The position numbers were made by a program, and so were the translations under genes. Source: Thauera humireducens (GTDB lineage Bacteria; Pseudomonadota; Gammaproteobacteria; Burkholderiales; Rhodocyclaceae). Taken from it: a DNA stretch of 64,000 nt. The DNA lies in contig NZ_CP014646.1 of the NCBI RefSeq assembly GCF_001051995.2, forward strand, positions 2,604,001 to 2,668,000, in the 5' to 3' direction. Below, in pieces: positions 54,662 to 64,000 of this stretch; the first letter of the stretch is position 1, and each line of letters opens with the position of its first letter. The notes beneath the pieces were generated by a model. It was not told the origin of the DNA. It did not search any database and was given only the letters and a program-made list of their open reading frames with translations.

Positions 54662-55407
54662 GCCAGCGGCTCCAGTTCGGCCGTCAGGGCCGCATGGTCG
54701 GAGATCTGCGCCCAGGGCGCGCCGAAATGCACCTCGGCACGTCGCACACGGAAGCCGCGCACGTAGATGCGGTCGAGTCGGAAGAAGGGCAGCGCGCTCG
54801 GATAGCTGCGTGCCGGCCGCCCGCGGCCGCTGCCGAAGGCCTCGGTGAGACCAAGGCGATGCGCAAGCAGGTTGTCGGCGCGGTTGCGCCAGTCGTTGAA
54901 GTCGCCGGCGATGATGAGCGGCGCGCCGTCGGGCGCCAGACGCTCCATGCGCTCGGCCAGTGCCTCCATCTGCCGCCGGCGGCTGCCGCCGATCAGGCCG
55001 AGATGCACGCAGACACAATGCACCGGCACATCGAAACCGGGCAGCTCGATCTCGCAATGCAGCAGGCCGCGGCGCTCGAAGCGATGGTCGGACACGTCCT
55101 GGTTGGCCTGACTGAGGATGGCGTGGCGGCTGAGGATGGCGTTGCCGTGGTGGCCGTGGTCATACACCGCATTGCCGCCATAGGCGGTCTCGTGCCAGGC
55201 CTCTTCCGCCAGGAACTCATGCTGCGGCAGCGCCGGCCAGTTCGGATGGCGGTTGGGATGCACGAGGTGCAGGCCCTGCACCTCCTGCAGGAAGACGAGG
55301 TCGGAGTCCAGCGTGCGCAGGCGATCCCGCAGTTCATGCACCACCATGCGGCGGTTGAACTGCGAGAAGCCCTTGTGGATGTTGTAGCTGCAGATCCTCA
55401 GCGTCAT
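54658..55407 (-). CDS. Endonuclease/exonuclease/phosphatase-family protein, YbhP-like
   Basis: 249 residues with the EEP fold: RICSYNIHKGFSQFNRR, DLVFLQEVQG (metal Glu), VHCVCVHLGL, LIIAGDFNDWRNRADNLL (catalytic Asp/Asn) and AQISDHAALTAELE (Asp/His pair). E. coli ybhP is next to ybhO (clsB) in the same order, and the pair here is translationally coupled. The likely substrate is a phosphodiester lipid or nucleic acid; no assay basis in the sequence. Confidence 0.88.
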   Translation of the reverse strand: MTLRICSYNIHKGFSQFNRRMVVHELRDRLRTLDSDLVFLQEVQGLHLVHPNRHPNWPALPQHEFLAEEAWHETAYGGNAVYDHGHHGNAILSRHAILSQANQDVSDHRFERRGLLHCEIELPGFDVPVHCVCVHLGLIGGSRRRQMEALAERMERLAPDGAPLIIAGDFNDWRNRADNLLAHRLGLTEAFGSGRGRPARSYPSALPFFRLDRIYVRGFRVRRAEVHFGAPWAQISDHAALTAELEPLA

Positions 55408-55432
55408 GGCCGCCGGGCTCCGGGGTAGCGGC

Positions 55433-56533
55433 TCAGGACACCGCCAGCATGCGATCGAGGGCGATGCGCGCGAGTTCGGCCTCGTGCTGCGGCACCTTGA
55501 TCTGGTTGACGACATTGCCTTCGGCAAGATTCTCGAGCGTCCATGCCAGATGCTGCGGGTCGATGCGCTGCATCGTCGAGCACATGCACACCGTGGGCGC
55601 CATGAACTGCACGACCTTGCCCTGCGGCTTCATCTCTTCGGCCAGGCGACTGACGAGGTTGAGCTCGGTGCCCACCAGCCAGTGCGTGTTTGCGGGTGCG
55701 GCCGCAATCGTGTTGATGATGTATTCGGTGGAACCGACGTAGTCGGACTTCTGGCACACCTCGAGGCTGCTCTCCGGGTGCGAGATCACGAGGCCCTGCG
55801 GGTTCTTCTCGCGCCAGCGGTCGATATGCACCGGCTGGAACATCTGGTGCACCGAGCAGTGCCCCTTCCACAGCAGGATCTTGGCCTTGCGGATCTGCTC
55901 GGGCGTCAGCCCGCCGTATTCGAGATCCGGGTCCCACACCACCATCTCGTCGAGCGGGATGCCCTTCTTGTAGCCGGTCCAGCGCCCCAGGTGCTGGTCG
56001 GGGAAGAACAGCACCTTCTCGCGCTTCGAGAACGCCCAGTCGAGGATGGTCGGCGCGTTGGTCGAGGTGCACACGATGCCGCCGTGCTCACCGCAGAAGG
56101 CCTTGAGATCGGCCGCCGAGTTGATGTAGGTGACCGGCGTGATCCGTTCGTCAGGCCGGTCGAGCACTTCGGCAAGTTCGCGCCAGCAGCGCTCGACCTT
56201 GGCCAGGTTGGCCATGTCGGCCATCGAACAGCCGGCGGCGAGGTCGGGCAGGATCGCGATCTGGCTCGGATTGGAGAGGATGTCGGCGACTTCGGCCATG
56301 AAATGCACGCCGCAGAACACGATGTACTCGGCGTCGGTCTGCGAGGCCAGGCGGGCGAGCTTGAGCGAGTCACCGGTGAGGTCGGCGTGCTGGTACACGT
56401 CTGCACGCTGGTAGTGGTGGCACAGCAGCACCGCCCGTTCGCCGAGGCGGGCGCGGGCGGCACGGATGCGCTCCTGCGCCTCGTTGTCGGCGAGCACGTT
56501 GAAGCGGTCGAAGCTGATGGTGGCTACTTGCAT
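55433..56533 (-). CDS. nadA: Quinolinate synthase A
   Basis: 366 residues. The three [4Fe-4S] cysteines lie in GGIVCTSTNA, GHCSVHQMF-like and PTVCMCSTMQ sections; LLCHHYQRADVYQHADLTGD, VFCGVHFMAEVADILSNP and PDLAAGCSMADM are highly conserved. It condenses iminoaspartate with dihydroxyacetone phosphate for NAD synthesis. The frame is open far upstream (to 56977) because of composition, but MQVATISFDRF is the natural start. It follows the rhodanese gene by 100 bases; no nadB is in the window. Confidence 0.96.
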   Translation of the reverse strand: MQVATISFDRFNVLADNEAQERIRAARARLGERAVLLCHHYQRADVYQHADLTGDSLKLARLASQTDAEYIVFCGVHFMAEVADILSNPSQIAILPDLAAGCSMADMANLAKVERCWRELAEVLDRPDERITPVTYINSAADLKAFCGEHGGIVCTSTNAPTILDWAFSKREKVLFFPDQHLGRWTGYKKGIPLDEMVVWDPDLEYGGLTPEQIRKAKILLWKGHCSVHQMFQPVHIDRWREKNPQGLVISHPESSLEVCQKSDYVGSTEYIINTIAAAPANTHWLVGTELNLVSRLAEEMKPQGKVVQFMAPTVCMCSTMQRIDPQHLAWTLENLAEGNVVNQIKVPQHEAELARIALDRMLAVS

Positions 56534-56633
56534 GATGCGAATCCGGCTCCTGTGGGGCGTTACCTTCGTATGTCGGACCGGCGGGCGCCTGGAGGGGTTC
56601 CGGCGTCGCTCCGGCCCGTGTTGTCGGGATGTG

Positions 56634-57086
56634 TCAGCCCTGATGCCAGGGCAGACCGGCGTGACGCCAGCCGCCGATGCGGTTGCGCTGGCCGTTGGCA
56701 TCCCTGTCGCCCTCGAAGCCCTCGAGGACGTTGTAGCAGTTGCTGTAGCCGGCCTCGACGGCCGCACGCGCGGCACCGTCCGAGCGCGCACCGGAGCGGC
56801 ACATGAACATGACAAGCGCCTCCGGATCGACCTGATGCCTGAGCTGGCTGACGAAGTTGGCGTTGCGCTGCATGCCCGGCCAAGAGGCCCACTCGATCTC
56901 CACCGCGTCGGGCACGCGCCCGACCCAGTCGAGTTCAGCGCGGGAGCGCACGTCGACGAGCCTGGCTCCGGGTGCAAGCTGCAGCACCTGCCACGCCTCG
57001 CCGGGCGTCAGCGCGCCCTGGTAGGGCACGTCGAGATTGAGCGCACGTTGCTGCGCGAGCGCAAGCAGATCTGACAAGGTTCCCAT
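56634..57086 (-). CDS. Rhodanese-like sulfurtransferase
   Basis: 150 residues, a single rhodanese domain with RLVDVRSRAELDWVGRVPDA, active-site loop FMCRSGARSDGA (Cys nucleophile) and YNVLEGFEGDRDANGQRNRI. The loop CRSGARS fits small sulfurtransferases of proteobacteria. It lies upstream of nadA on the same strand; a role in supplying sulfur for the NadA cluster is possible but unproven. Confidence 0.9.
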   Translation of the reverse strand: MGTLSDLLALAQQRALNLDVPYQGALTPGEAWQVLQLAPGARLVDVRSRAELDWVGRVPDAVEIEWASWPGMQRNANFVSQLRHQVDPEALVMFMCRSGARSDGAARAAVEAGYSNCYNVLEGFEGDRDANGQRNRIGGWRHAGLPWHQG

Positions 57087-57148
57087 GCGGACATCCGTCT
57101 AGAATCCAATATTGACCGAAGTATAGCGCGTCCATCCCGCCCCCCTGC

Positions 57149-58342
57149 ATGAACGACCCCGATCTGCCCCTCTCCGCCGCCCGTCCCTCACGCGTCCAGC
57201 ACACCGACGAAGCCGTTCGCGGCCGCGACATCCAGCGCGCGACCATCGTCGCCATCATCACCAACGCCACCCTGTCGGTCGCGCAGGTGGCGATCGGCTT
57301 GTTCGCGAACGCGTTCAGCCTTGTTGCGGACGCCGCCCACACCCTGTCCGACCTGGTCACCGACCTGCTCGTGCTGCTGGCGGGCCGGCGTGGCGCGGAC
57401 CCGGCCGACACCAATCACCCCTACGGCCACGGCCGCATCGAGACGGCAACGACGATGCTGCTCGGTGGCGTGCTTGCCGCGGTCGGCATCGGCTTTCTGT
57501 GGAGTTCGGGCCTGCGCCTGCAGAACATGGGCGCCCAGCCTGGGCTCCACCCGGCCGCGCTGGTCATGGCGCTGCTCACGCTGGCGGCCAAGGAAGGCCT
57601 GTTCCGCTTCACGCTCGCGGCCGCGCGGCGGCTCAACGCCCCCATGCTCGAGGCCAACGCATGGCACGCCCGCTCCGACGCGGCGTCGTCGCTGGTCGTC
57701 GCCGCCGGCATCGGCGGCAGCCTGGCCGGCTACCCCTTCCTCGAGCCACTCGCGGCAGCGGTCGTCGGCTTCCTGATCCTGCACATGGGCCTTCGCCTCG
57801 CCTGGAAGGCGGTGCGCGAACTGATCGACACCGGACTGTCGGAAGAGGAGCTCGCGCGCATCCGCCAGACCATCGAGCAGACGCCCGGCGTGATCGGACT
57901 GCACGACATGCGCACGCGGCGCATGGCGGACCGCGTGCTGTGCGACGCGCATGTCCAGGTCGCACCGAGGCTCACGGTGTCGGAAGGACACCGCGTGTCC
58001 GACGCGGTCTATCTGCGCGTACGCTCGGCGCATCCGGAAGTGCAGGACGTCCTGGTCCATATCGACCCGGAGGACGACGGCGATCTGCAGACGGTACCCC
58101 CGGGGCCGCTGCCCGAACGCGACGAGGTCGTCGCGATGGTGCATGCGCTGCTCGGCACCGACGCCGTCGAGCCCAAACGCATCCAGATCCACTACCTGGG
58201 CAACCGCGTCGATGTCGAGGTGCTGCTGCCTGCCGCCCTGCCACCCGACAGCGAGTCGGCGCTCCAGCGACGGCGGCAAGCCTGGCTGGCAGAGCACGCC
58301 CACTACCGTTCGATCAGCTTCTACGGCCAGTCCGCACCATAA
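57149..58342 (+). CDS. Cation diffusion facilitator (zinc/iron/manganese efflux)
   Basis: 397 residues. Six membrane helices carry the metal-site pairs HTLSDLVTD (helix 2) and HARSDAASS (helix 5). NHPYGHGRIE is the conserved loop. The cytoplasmic C-terminal domain (about 215-295) is followed by an extra about 90 residues with an IQIHYLGNRVDVEVLLP repeat, longer than most CDF proteins. It exports divalent metal by proton antiport. The TAA stop lies inside the first NtrC palindrome of the glnA promoter. Confidence 0.9.
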   Translation: MNDPDLPLSAARPSRVQHTDEAVRGRDIQRATIVAIITNATLSVAQVAIGLFANAFSLVADAAHTLSDLVTDLLVLLAGRRGADPADTNHPYGHGRIETATTMLLGGVLAAVGIGFLWSSGLRLQNMGAQPGLHPAALVMALLTLAAKEGLFRFTLAAARRLNAPMLEANAWHARSDAASSLVVAAGIGGSLAGYPFLEPLAAAVVGFLILHMGLRLAWKAVRELIDTGLSEEELARIRQTIEQTPGVIGLHDMRTRRMADRVLCDAHVQVAPRLTVSEGHRVSDAVYLRVRSAHPEVQDVLVHIDPEDDGDLQTVPPGPLPERDEVVAMVHALLGTDAVEPKRIQIHYLGNRVDVEVLLPAALPPDSESALQRRRQAWLAEHAHYRSISFYGQSAP

Positions 58343-58379
58343 TGGTGCATTCAACGCATCAAACGCACCATAATGGTGC
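58334..58379 (+). promoter_or_regulatory. Twin NtrC-binding palindromes upstream of glnA
   Basis: GCACCATAATGGTGC occurs twice, identically (58334-58348 and 58365-58379), matching the NtrC consensus TGCACC-N5-GGTGCA. Centres are 31 bases apart, about three helical turns, which suits cooperative binding. The first copy contains the stop codon of the cation-efflux gene. Confidence 0.85.
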
Positions 58380-58395
58380 GTTCGCACAACCCCAA

Positions 58396-58438
58396 AGGCA
58401 CCGCTTTCGCACATCCCCCTTGTGGCACAATGATCTGC
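58396..58438 (+). promoter_or_regulatory. Possible sigma54 promoter elements of glnA
   Basis: Two candidates lie after the NtrC sites. AGGCACCGCTTTCGCA (58396-58411) has the right GG-N10-GC spacing but mismatches at the edges. TGGCACAATGATCTGC (58423-58438) has a perfect -24 half but one base too many between GG and GC. The first fits sigma54 geometry better. Confidence 0.5.
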
Positions 58439-58556
58439 AGGTGAAACAAGGGCTGGCACGCTTAGTGCTTTGTCTGAACCACGAAATTCACGCACTGGTG
58501 ACCGCCGGTGCAAGACCGCTCGTTACAAACACCGCCTCATCTCACCAGGAGTGAAA

Positions 58557-59966
58557 ATGAACGCTCAAGACGTCATGAAGATGATCCAGGAAAACGAAGT
58601 CCGCTTCGTGGACCTGCGCTTCACCGATACCCGCGGCAAGGAACACCACGTCGGCCTGCCTGTTTCGGCCTTCGAGGAAGAGCACTTCGAGCACGGCCAC
58701 CCGTTCGACGGTTCGTCGCTGGCCGGCTGGAAGGGCATCCAGGCTTCCGACATGATCCTGATGCCGGAACCGAGCTCCGCCTACATCGACCCCTTCTTCG
58801 ACGAGACCACGCTGGTCATCACCTGCGACGTCATCGAGCCGTCCGACGGCAAGGGCTACGACCGTGATCCGCGCTCGATCGCCAAGCGCGCCGAGGCCTA
58901 CCTGAAGAGCACCGGCATCGGCGACACCGCCTACTTCGGCCCGGAACCCGAGTTCTTCATCTTCGACTCGGTCGAATGGTCGGTCGACATGTCCGGCGTG
59001 TACAGCAAGATCATCTCGGAAGAGGCCGCCTGGTCCACCGCCGACAAGTTCGAAGGCGGCAACACCGGCCACCGTCCGCGCGTCAAGGGCGGCTACTTCC
59101 CGGTGCCGCCGGTCGACAGCCTCAACGACGTGCGCGCCGCCATGGTGCTCGCGCTCGAAGCCTGCGGCGTGCCGGTCGAAGTGCACCACCACGAAGTGGC
59201 CAACGCGGGCCAGTGCGAGATCGGCACCAAGTTCAGCACGCTGACCAAGCGCGCCGACTGGACCCAGGTGCTGAAGTACATCGTGCACAACGTCGCCCAC
59301 CAGTACGGCAAGACCGCCACCTTCATGCCCAAGCCCATCGTCGGTGACAATGGCTCCGGCATGCACGTGCACCAGTCGATCTGGAAGGACGGCCAGAACC
59401 TGTTCGCCGGCAACGGCTACGCCGGCCTGTCGGAGACCGCGCTGTACTACATCGGCGGCATCATCAAGCACGCCCGTGCGCTGAACGCCATCACCAACCC
59501 GGGTACCAACTCGTACAAGCGTCTGGTGCCGCACTACGAAGCCCCGACCAAGCTGGCCTACTCGGCCCGCAACCGTTCGGCCTCGATCCGCATCCCCTAC
59601 GTCGCCAATCCGAAGGGTCGCCGCATCGAAGCGCGCTTCCCGGACCCCCTGGCCAACCCCTACCTGTGCTTCGCCGCACTGATGATGGCGGGCCTGGACG
59701 GCATCCAGAACAAGATCCACCCGGGCGACCCGGCCGACAAGAACCTGTACGACCTGCCGCCGGAAGAGGACGCGCTGATCCCGACCGTGTGCACCAGCCT
59801 CGAACAGGCGCTGGAGTACCTGGACAAGGATCGCGAGTTCCTGACCCGTGGCGGCGTGTTTTCCAACGACTTCATCGACGCCTACATCGCGCTGAAGCAG
59901 GAAGAAGTCGACCGCATGCGCATCACCACCCACCCGGTGGAGTTCGACATGTACTACAGCCTGTAA
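58557..59966 (+). CDS. glnA: Glutamine synthetase, type I
   Basis: 469 residues, standard GSI-beta length. The metal and ATP sites are seen in [54 protein letters not shown] and [20 protein letters not shown]. Adenylylation Tyr398 is present in NLYDLPPE, so activity is set by GlnE. It makes glutamine from glutamate, ammonia and ATP. AGGAG lies seven bases before the ATG. Twin NtrC sites upstream and ntrBC downstream make a classical glnA-ntrBC nitrogen block. Confidence 0.98.
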   Translation: MNAQDVMKMIQENEVRFVDLRFTDTRGKEHHVGLPVSAFEEEHFEHGHPFDGSSLAGWKGIQASDMILMPEPSSAYIDPFFDETTLVITCDVIEPSDGKGYDRDPRSIAKRAEAYLKSTGIGDTAYFGPEPEFFIFDSVEWSVDMSGVYSKIISEEAAWSTADKFEGGNTGHRPRVKGGYFPVPPVDSLNDVRAAMVLALEACGVPVEVHHHEVANAGQCEIGTKFSTLTKRADWTQVLKYIVHNVAHQYGKTATFMPKPIVGDNGSGMHVHQSIWKDGQNLFAGNGYAGLSETALYYIGGIIKHARALNAITNPGTNSYKRLVPHYEAPTKLAYSARNRSASIRIPYVANPKGRRIEARFPDPLANPYLCFAALMMAGLDGIQNKIHPGDPADKNLYDLPPEEDALIPTVCTSLEQALEYLDKDREFLTRGGVFSNDFIDAYIALKQEEVDRMRITTHPVEFDMYYSL

Positions 59967-59990
59967 TCCCCGGATTACTGCGCTCCCAGA

Positions 59991-60019
59991 AAAGGACGGG
60001 CATTGCCCGTCCTTTTTTT
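59991..60019 (+). terminator. Intrinsic terminator of glnA
   Basis: aaaggacgggc and gcccgtccttt form an 11-bp stem with a 3-base loop (att), followed by a run of T to 60019. It ends the glnA transcript, so ntrBC needs read-through or a separate promoter. Confidence 0.92.
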
Positions 60020-60102
60020 ATCGGGTCTAATCGGGCTTCATACCGTCAGGATGGCGCAGGCCGGACCTTTCCGCCTGGCGCAGCAAGCCCGCGGACACGA
60101 AC

Positions 60103-60591
60103 ATGCGACTGTTTCGAATCCTCCCCCTGATCCTGCTGTTGGGTACCGTTCTTCCTGCGCAGGCCGAGGTGTACAAATGCACCGATGCCGAAGGCCGCAT
60201 CACCTACACGAATGACCGCAACGTGGCGCGCGGCTGCAAGGCACTCGATACCGACCAGACAATCTCGACCGTGCCCGCGCCGGTCCGCCGCCCGGCCGCA
60301 GGCCCCGCCGCCAGCCCCGCCGGCACGCCGTCCGGCTTCCCGCGCGTGAGCCCGGCCGACCAGCGGGCCCGGGACGACTCCCGCCGCCAGGTCCTGGAAG
60401 CCGAACTGGCCACCGAAGAGGGCGCGCTGACCGCTGCCGAGCAGGCGCTTGCCGAACAGGAGTCGGTGCGCATGGGCGACGAACGCAACTACCAGAAGGT
60501 GCTCGACCGCCTGCAGCCCTTCAAGGACAAGGTCGAACTGCACAAGCGCAACATCGAAGCCCTGCGCCGGGAGATCTCGGGTCTGAGATAA
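60103..60591 (+). CDS. DUF4124 periplasmic protein with C-terminal coiled coil
   Basis: 162 residues. A signal peptide (MRLFRILPLILLLGTVLPAQ, cleavage at AQA) is followed by a DUF4124 domain (EVYKCTDAEGRITYTNDRNV, GCKAL) with a Cys pair. A Pro/Ala linker and a long charged helix (QVLEAELATEEGALTAAEQA to the end) follow. Such proteins commonly lie between glnA and ntrB in betaproteobacteria; their role is unknown. It is 51 bases ahead of ntrB. Confidence 0.85.
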   Translation: MRLFRILPLILLLGTVLPAQAEVYKCTDAEGRITYTNDRNVARGCKALDTDQTISTVPAPVRRPAAGPAASPAGTPSGFPRVSPADQRARDDSRRQVLEAELATEEGALTAAEQALAEQESVRMGDERNYQKVLDRLQPFKDKVELHKRNIEALRREISGLR

Positions 60592-60642
60592 GTCGCTGGC
60601 GCGCATCTTGCATGTCATCGGGAAGACAAACAGGACGCGCCC

Positions 60643-61710
60643 ATGCCGAAGTCTCCGCCCCCTATCGCCACAGGCCCCTTCGCAGGCCTCGAGCTGCTGT
60701 CCTCCGCCGTCGTGCTGGTGGATGGCAAGCTCGTCATCCGTTACATCAATCCGGGCGCGGAAAACCTGTTTGCCATCAGCCAGCGTAAGCTGCTGGGCTT
60801 GCCGCTGAGCCGCCTGCTCGGCGAGCCGACGGGACTCGGCGCCGCACTCGAGAACGCGCTGCATACCAACTGGAGCTACACCGGCCAGGATCTGACGATC
60901 ACCCGCGGCGACGCCGACCCGATCCGGCTGGACTGCACCGTCAGCCCCGTCGACACCGCCGGCGTGCGCCTGCTGCTGGAGTTCCGCCCGATCGACGCCC
61001 AGCTGCGCGTCGCGCGCGAAGAACAACTGCTGCAGCAGCAGCAGGCCAACCGCGAGCTGATCCGTAACCTCGCGCACGAGATCAAGAATCCGCTGGGCGG
61101 CATCCGCGGCTCGGCGCAACTGTTGCAGCACGAACTGGACGACCCGCAACTGCGCGAGTTCACCGACGTCATCATCGCCGAAGCCGATCGCCTGCAGGAC
61201 CTGATGAACCGGCTGCTGAGCTCGCACTGCATGATGCGTCCTGCGCCGCTGAACATCCACGACGTGCTCGAGCGCGTACGCCGGCTCATCCTGGCCGAAT
61301 TCCCCGCCCTCGACATCCGCCGCGATTACGATCTCAGCCTGCCCGAACTGACCGCCGACCGCGAACAGCTGATACAAGCGATCCTCAATATCGTGCGCAA
61401 CGCCGCCCAGGCGCTGGAGGGCCACGGCGAGATCCGCCTGCGCACCCGCATCGCGCGCCAGGTCACGCTGGCCAAGCGTCGCTTCAAGCTGGCACTGGAC
61501 TTGCAAGTGATCGACAACGGTCCCGGCATTCCGGTGGAAATTCGCGACAAGATCTTCTATCCGCTGGTTTCGGGACGCGATGGCGGCAGCGGGCTGGGCC
61601 TGTCGCTGGCCCAGAGCTTCATTGAGCAACACCAGGGCATGATCGATGTTGACAGCCGCCCGGGGCGCACCTGTTTCACGATCCTGCTGCCGATTTCAGA
61701 CCGCGCGTAA
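60643..61710 (+). CDS. glnL: Nitrogen regulation histidine kinase NtrB
   Basis: 355 residues, cytosolic. A PAS domain (about 14-118) precedes the H-box LAHEIKNPLGGIRGSAQLL (phospho-acceptor H145). The ATPase domain has LNIVRNAAQALEG (N box), VIDNGPGIP (G1) and GGSGLGLSLAQSF (G2). With PII it phosphorylates or dephosphorylates NtrC according to glutamine status. It is followed by ntrC after 35 bases. Confidence 0.95.
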   Translation: MPKSPPPIATGPFAGLELLSSAVVLVDGKLVIRYINPGAENLFAISQRKLLGLPLSRLLGEPTGLGAALENALHTNWSYTGQDLTITRGDADPIRLDCTVSPVDTAGVRLLLEFRPIDAQLRVAREEQLLQQQQANRELIRNLAHEIKNPLGGIRGSAQLLQHELDDPQLREFTDVIIAEADRLQDLMNRLLSSHCMMRPAPLNIHDVLERVRRLILAEFPALDIRRDYDLSLPELTADREQLIQAILNIVRNAAQALEGHGEIRLRTRIARQVTLAKRRFKLALDLQVIDNGPGIPVEIRDKIFYPLVSGRDGGSGLGLSLAQSFIEQHQGMIDVDSRPGRTCFTILLPISDRA

Positions 61711-61745
61711 GCCACGAGCCGCGCACCATCACAGTGCATACAACA

Positions 61746-63170
<1,425 letters not shown>

Positions 63171-63246
63171 TGCGCGGCTGATCACCTCCCCCACACGTAC
63201 CACACTGTTGGCACCACACTCGTGCGGGTGCGCGGGATGACGGATA

Positions 63247-64000
63247 ATGCGGCGGTCACCTATCACGCCACCCGACACCTTGTCCGCCACGCACGCCACA
63301 GCCGCTCTACGCTCCGCCACCATCGCCCACCTCGGTGCGCAGGCGCCGCATTTCGTGATCGACTGGGTCGAGGAGTGCGTATCGACCAATACCGCGCTGA
63401 TGGAGAACACGCCGGCCGATGACGGCCGCGTGCATGTCCTGGCGGCCGAACGCCAGTCCGCCGGCCGCGGCCGTCGCGGCCGGCAGTGGCAGTCCTGGCC
63501 GGATGGCAGCCTCACCTTCTCCAGCGTCTGGCATTTCGCCCGCGGCACGCCGGCCCCCGCCGGCCTGTCGCTGGTGGCCGGCCTGGCCGTCGCACAGGCC
63601 CTCGAGCGCTTCGGCGTCGTCGGCCTGCAACTGAAATGGCCGAACGACGTGCTGGTCAATGGCGAGAAGCTGGTCGGCATCCTTGTCGAGCTGAGCACGG
63701 GCCACGCGCGCGGGCTTGCCGCGGTCATCGGCATCGGCATCAACCTGCGCCTGCCGCCGGATGTCCGCATCGAGGCCCAGACCGGCGTGACCGACCTTGC
63801 ACGCGCGCTCGACGGCGACGTGCCGAGCCGGCCTGCCCTGCTCGCTGCCATCCTCGCTGAACTGGAGCGCCTCTGCGCGACCTACGCCAGCGGCGGGTTT
63901 CCCGCGCTGAAGGACGCCTGGGAGCAGCGCAACGCCTTCGCCGAGCTGCCGGTGCGGATAAGCGGAGACCACACGGCCCTGGAAGGCATCTGCGCCGGCG
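63247..64000 (+). CDS. birA: Biotin-[acetyl-CoA-carboxylase] ligase (truncated by window edge)
   Basis: The ATG at 63247 opens 251 codons to the window end. The ligase domain has VEECVSTNTALM, the biotinyl-AMP loop AGRGRRGRQW and QLKWPNDVLVNGEKLVGIL, then IGIGINLRLP. No N-terminal winged-helix domain precedes it, so it is a group I BirA without repressor function. About 34 residues before the domain are low-complexity. The C-terminal domain just begins. Betaproteobacterial birA is usually followed by a type III pantothenate kinase gene, outside this window. Confidence 0.88.
   Translation, partial: MRRSPITPPDTLSATHATAALRSATIAHLGAQAPHFVIDWVEECVSTNTALMENTPADDGRVHVLAAERQSAGRGRRGRQWQSWPDGSLTFSSVWHFARGTPAPAGLSLVAGLAVAQALERFGVVGLQLKWPNDVLVNGEKLVGILVELSTGHARGLAAVIGIGINLRLPPDVRIEAQTGVTDLARALDGDVPSRPALLAAILAELERLCATYASGGFPALKDAWEQRNAFAELPVRISGDHTALEGICAG

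Noticed and set aside
63200..63230. A TTGGCAC-containing stretch before birA as a sigma54 promoter.
   Set aside because: The distance from GG to the next GC is 12 bases, not the required 10, and no activator palindrome is nearby.

Overview
This 64 kb window is GC-rich, gene-dense chromosome from a betaproteobacterium. The best match is the Rhodocyclales (Zoogloeaceae, Thauera/Azoarcus-like), inferred from a clade I Tat-dependent nosZ with nosR/D/F/Y/L, a RegB/RegA redox pair, a PEP-CTERM protein behind a sigma54 promoter, and the ftsYEX and ispE-tRNA-prs-rplY-pth-ychF blocks. No plasmid or phage backbone is visible. The one clear mobile element is a class C group II intron.

Layout. 1-4 kb: a truncated efflux adaptor, a cyclase-FHA protein and a two-gene nucleotide unit (PRPP synthase-like plus AMP/thymidine phosphorylase-like, both of archaeal type). 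4-8 kb: a cytosolic CZB chemoreceptor, a CBS protein, a DUF2914 membrane protein and a GH5 glucanase. 8-14.5 kb: an SbmA/ABCD-type exporter with a degenerate ATPase domain, a HAD phosphatase, a diguanylate cyclase with a CxxCH sensor and an intact ABC exporter. 14.5-17 kb: ahpC/ahpF behind an OxyR-like box. 17-20 kb: ftsY-ftsE-ftsX. 20-24 kb: two M16 peptidase-like genes, rsmD, coaD and a ferredoxin. 24-27 kb: a dynamin-like GTPase and mutM. 27-35 kb: TPR protein, lolB, ispE, tRNA-Gln, prs, rplY, pth, an Ap4A phosphorylase-like gene on the other strand, and ychF. 35.3-37.2 kb: the group II intron. 37-38.3 kb: the PEP-CTERM gene. 38.5-41.3 kb: a DMT transporter and regA/regB.

41.4-51.4 kb is the nitrous oxide reductase region: nosZ, nosR, a small membrane protein, nosD, nosF, nosY, nosL, two small unknown genes and a second NosL-like gene. 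It appears to be three transcription units. Each is preceded by an FNR/DNR-type half-palindrome at the same distance from a -10-like hexamer. The first two are closed by intrinsic terminators, and the third ends at a hairpin shared with a convergent cytochrome gene. The two small genes between the NosL copies resemble a DUF6516/TumE-type pair and are the most unusual cargo here.

51.4-58.3 kb: a lipoprotein cytochrome c, gluQ, a CoA-binding protein, a clsB/endonuclease pair, nadA, a rhodanese and a cation-efflux gene. 58.3-63.2 kb is the nitrogen block: glnA behind twin NtrC palindromes and a possible sigma54 promoter, then a DUF4124 gene, ntrB and ntrC. The window ends inside birA. No intergenic stretch exceeds 300 bases apart from the non-coding ribozyme part of the intron. 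All functions are read from sequence and from memory of protein families; no searches were run.
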